Source: Caldisericota bacterium
Lineage (GTDB): Bacteria > Caldisericota > Caldisericia > Cryosericales > Cryosericaceae
NCBI GenBank assembly: GCA_026390215.1
Contig: JAPLGJ010000207.1
Location: forward strand, 1-7,284
DNA: 7,284 bases
Direction of reading: 5' to 3'
The notes below the pieces were generated by a model. It searched no databases, had not been told where the DNA came from, and saw only the letters and a list, made by a program, of their open reading frames with translations. Position 1 is the stretch's first letter. Every line of letters begins with the position of its first letter. A program made the position numbers and the translations under genes. Below, piece after piece: positions 5,567 to 7,284 of this stretch.

Positions 5567-6346
5567 GTGAGGCTACTGTTCATCGGTGATGTCTTCGGCC
5601 GCCCGGGGCGTACGATTGTGCGGCGACTGCTTCCACAGCTCAAGGCAGAGTTGCGGCCCACGGTCGTGGTGGCCAACGCAGAGAACGCAACCCACGGGAC
5701 CGGGATGACCCGGTCCGCGTTTGAAGAACTCAGCGCTGCAGGCGTCGATATCTTCACAGGGGGCAATCACACGCTCGGCAAGCCGGAAATCCTGGACCTG
5801 ATGCAGGAACACCCGAGCGTCTTGTGTCCCGGCAATGTCAGTCCTGCCATCAGGCGTCACGGATCCGTCATCTGGCAGACGCCGGAGGGTCCCCTGGCTG
5901 TCGTCAACGTCATGGGTCAGTACTGCATGAACGCTGTCGACAACCCGTTCCGGTACATGGAAGAGGTGTTGCGCGACCCCGAGATTGCGGCCGTCCGTAT
6001 GAGAGTCGTGGATGTTCATGCGGAGGCTACGGCAGAGAAGGCAGCGATGCTTCGCCTGCTGGACGGCCGCATGTCGGCCGTCCTGGGAACACATACACAC
6101 GTTCCTACGGCGGATGCGCGCGTCACAGCCGCAGGCACCGCATTCATCACCGATGTCGGCATGACGGGCGTACGCTCTTCGATCATCGGGCTGGACCCAG
6201 AAGTCATGATGCGTCGCTTCGAGACTGGCATCATGTACGCGCCACGCGTTGCGGAGGGCGATGCGACGTTGATGGCGGTCGTGGTCGACATCGATGCGTC
6301 AACAGGGAGCAGTACGTCGATAACACTTCTGCAGAGGGATACCTGA
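5567..6346 (+). CDS. ymdB: YmdB-family metallophosphoesterase (TIGR00282 type)
   Basis: A dinuclear-metal phosphoesterase of 259 residues (B. subtilis YmdB 264). The B. subtilis protein hydrolyses 2',3'-cyclic nucleotides and affects biofilm and motility decisions; activity here is inferred from family membership. The expected metal and active-site residues are all present: D8 (IGDVFGRPGR), E39 and N40 (NAENA), N67 and H68 (GGNHT), H151 (DVHAEATAEK), H176 and H178 (GTHTHVPTAD). DVGMTGVRSSIIG (196-208) is also typical. Differences from the usual form are NAENAT for NGENAA, GNHTLG for GNHTWD, and DVHAE for DFHAE; none removes a metal ligand. It starts with GTG and ends one base before miaB, so the two are surely co-transcribed. 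In B. subtilis, ymdB lies in the same cluster as tdh, kbl and miaB. No signal peptide is seen, so the protein should be cytoplasmic. Confidence 0.9.
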   Translation: MRLLFIGDVFGRPGRTIVRRLLPQLKAELRPTVVVANAENATHGTGMTRSAFEELSAAGVDIFTGGNHTLGKPEILDLMQEHPSVLCPGNVSPAIRRHGSVIWQTPEGPLAVVNVMGQYCMNAVDNPFRYMEEVLRDPEIAAVRMRVVDVHAEATAEKAAMLRLLDGRMSAVLGTHTHVPTADARVTAAGTAFITDVGMTGVRSSIIGLDPEVMMRRFETGIMYAPRVAEGDATLMAVVVDIDASTGSSTSITLLQRDT

Positions 6347-6347
6347 C

Positions 6348-7284
6348 ATGTCCGGGTTTCTCATCAAGACATTCGGGTGTCAGTTCAACCAGCTGTACAG
6401 CGCTACGATCGCTGACGCGCTGACGCGGGGAGGCCATCGGCCTTCCGAGAGTCTTGGCGAAGCATCACTAGTCATCATCAACACGTGCGCAGTCCGCGAG
6501 AAGGCCGAGGAAAAGGCCTTCAGCTTCCTGGGCGAAGCTGCGAAGCTGGTTGGAGCCGGCCACATCGTGTTCATGGGTTGCACGGCCACACTGGACAGAG
6601 AACGAGCGGTTCGCATTGCAGGCCGTGGCCTGAACGTCGTGGAGGGCACCGCGGATGTGGAGCATGTGCTTGACGTCGTAGGGACCGTCGTGCCACTCGG
6701 TGAACTGGACTGCACAGCTCCTCACGCGCTGTTTCCCACGGCTGACATTGAACTTGTTCGTGGATGTGAAAGCTACTGTACCTACTGCATCGTTCCAAGG
6801 GCACGAGGCCCCGAGGTCGTTGTCGACGTCGGCGAGGTCCTGCGTCGAGCCGAACGAGCCGTCGCTGGTGGCTTTGCTGAACTGCTCTTCCTGGGACAGA
6901 ACATCAACAGGTATCGGTCGAACCTGGGAGGGCTGGTTGAGGTCATGTCCTTGGTTGATGAACTGGATGACAGCTTCTGGTTCTGGTTCCTGAGCTCTCA
7001 TCCGGCCAACTTCACGCCGGACGAAGTGAGACGGCTCATGGAACTGCGGCACATCGAGCATCGTTTGCACCTTCCCCTGCAGTCGGGGAGTGACCGGATT
7101 CTTGAGCGGATGAACCGGCGGCATACAGTCGCAGACTACGCCGAACTTGCAGGGCCCATCCGCGAGAATGCCGACTGGACATTGACGACAGACATCATTG
7201 TGGGCTTTCCCGGGGAAACGGACGATGATTTTGCCCATACGGTCGATGTGGTCCGTAGGTTCCGGTTTGACGGGGTTTTCCTTG
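6348..7284 (+). CDS. miaB: MiaB-type tRNA methylthiotransferase (radical SAM), 3' end cut off by window
   Basis: The first 312 codons are present with no stop before the edge; family members are about 430-450 residues, so roughly a third is missing, including the TRAM domain. The enzyme probably converts i6A37 to ms2i6A37 in tRNAs reading UNN codons. The N-terminal UPF0004 domain has the three auxiliary-cluster cysteines C11 (KTFGCQFN), C47 (INTCAVREKAEEK) and C78 (FMGC). The radical SAM cluster CxxxCxxC is C140, C144 and C147. Further family motifs are LFLGQNIN (180-187), SSHPANF (216-222), HLPLQSGSDRILERMNRRHT (241-260) and TDIIVGFPGET (281-291). The NTCAVREKAEEK and CIVP motifs favour MiaB over RimO or MtaB. 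The stretch after the cluster, RARGPEVVVD, lacks the usual RGRExSR ending, which is unusual. AGAGGGA (6333-6339) lies 8 bases before the ATG. Confidence 0.88.
   Translation, partial: MSGFLIKTFGCQFNQLYSATIADALTRGGHRPSESLGEASLVIINTCAVREKAEEKAFSFLGEAAKLVGAGHIVFMGCTATLDRERAVRIAGRGLNVVEGTADVEHVLDVVGTVVPLGELDCTAPHALFPTADIELVRGCESYCTYCIVPRARGPEVVVDVGEVLRRAERAVAGGFAELLFLGQNINRYRSNLGGLVEVMSLVDELDDSFWFWFLSSHPANFTPDEVRRLMELRHIEHRLHLPLQSGSDRILERMNRRHTVADYAELAGPIRENADWTLTTDIIVGFPGETDDDFAHTVDVVRRFRFDGVFL

Noticed and set aside
5185..5766. 193-codon open frame on the - strand across rplY and ymdB
   Set aside because: Its Ala/Gly-rich part is the reverse reading of the rplY repeat, and it crosses the terminator hairpin and the ymdB start.
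6468..7238. 256-codon open frame on the - strand near the right end
   Set aside because: The + strand here encodes an intact radical SAM methylthiotransferase that is open to the window edge. The - frame is its shadow.

Overview
The window is a compact stretch of bacterial chromosome of moderately high G+C (estimated by eye, somewhat above 50%). All seven genes lie on the + strand and intergenic space is minimal. In order they are tdh, kbl, glmU, prs, rplY (ctc, ribosomal protein L25), a ymdB-type phosphoesterase gene, and the first 312 codons of a miaB-type radical SAM methylthiotransferase gene that runs off the right edge. I see no insertion sequence, prophage, CRISPR array, tRNA or rRNA.

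Region by region: bases 1-110 are a leader, or the tail of an unseen gene, ending in a strong ribosome binding site. Tdh and Kbl (111-2355) form the two-step threonine-to-glycine pathway: threonine is oxidised to 2-amino-3-ketobutyrate, which is cleaved with CoA to glycine and acetyl-CoA. GlmU (2363-3739) makes UDP-N-acetylglucosamine for cell-wall precursors. Prs (3729-4676) makes PRPP for nucleotides, histidine and tryptophan. Spacings of 4 and 7 bases and an 11-base glmU/prs overlap suggest one co-transcribed, partly translationally coupled unit. An 86-base gap then holds a good sigma70-like promoter and a 6-bp inverted repeat, followed by rplY. A hairpin terminator (5510-5537) separates rplY from ymdB. 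The ymdB and miaB genes are one base apart.

The gene order recalls two separate Bacillus subtilis neighbourhoods. The glmU(gcaD)-prs-ctc trio is a classic Firmicutes order, and B. subtilis also has ymdB-spoVS-tdh-kbl-miaB. Here the first block sits inside the second, between kbl and ymdB-miaB. The proteins themselves do not look typically bacillar. Tdh resembles the Pyrococcus type and Kbl resembles the Thermus type, judged from memory of those sequences. The source may be a deep-branching or candidate bacterial phylum (Caldisericota/Cryosericota is one guess), but the sequence does not settle this.

I do not see an undescribed defence or mobile system. The points most worth a second look are the hybrid gene order, an unusual ribose-5-phosphate loop in Prs, an unusual post-cluster motif in the MiaB-like protein, the inverted repeat at the predicted rplY transcription start, and the terminator inside the rplY-ymdB interval.
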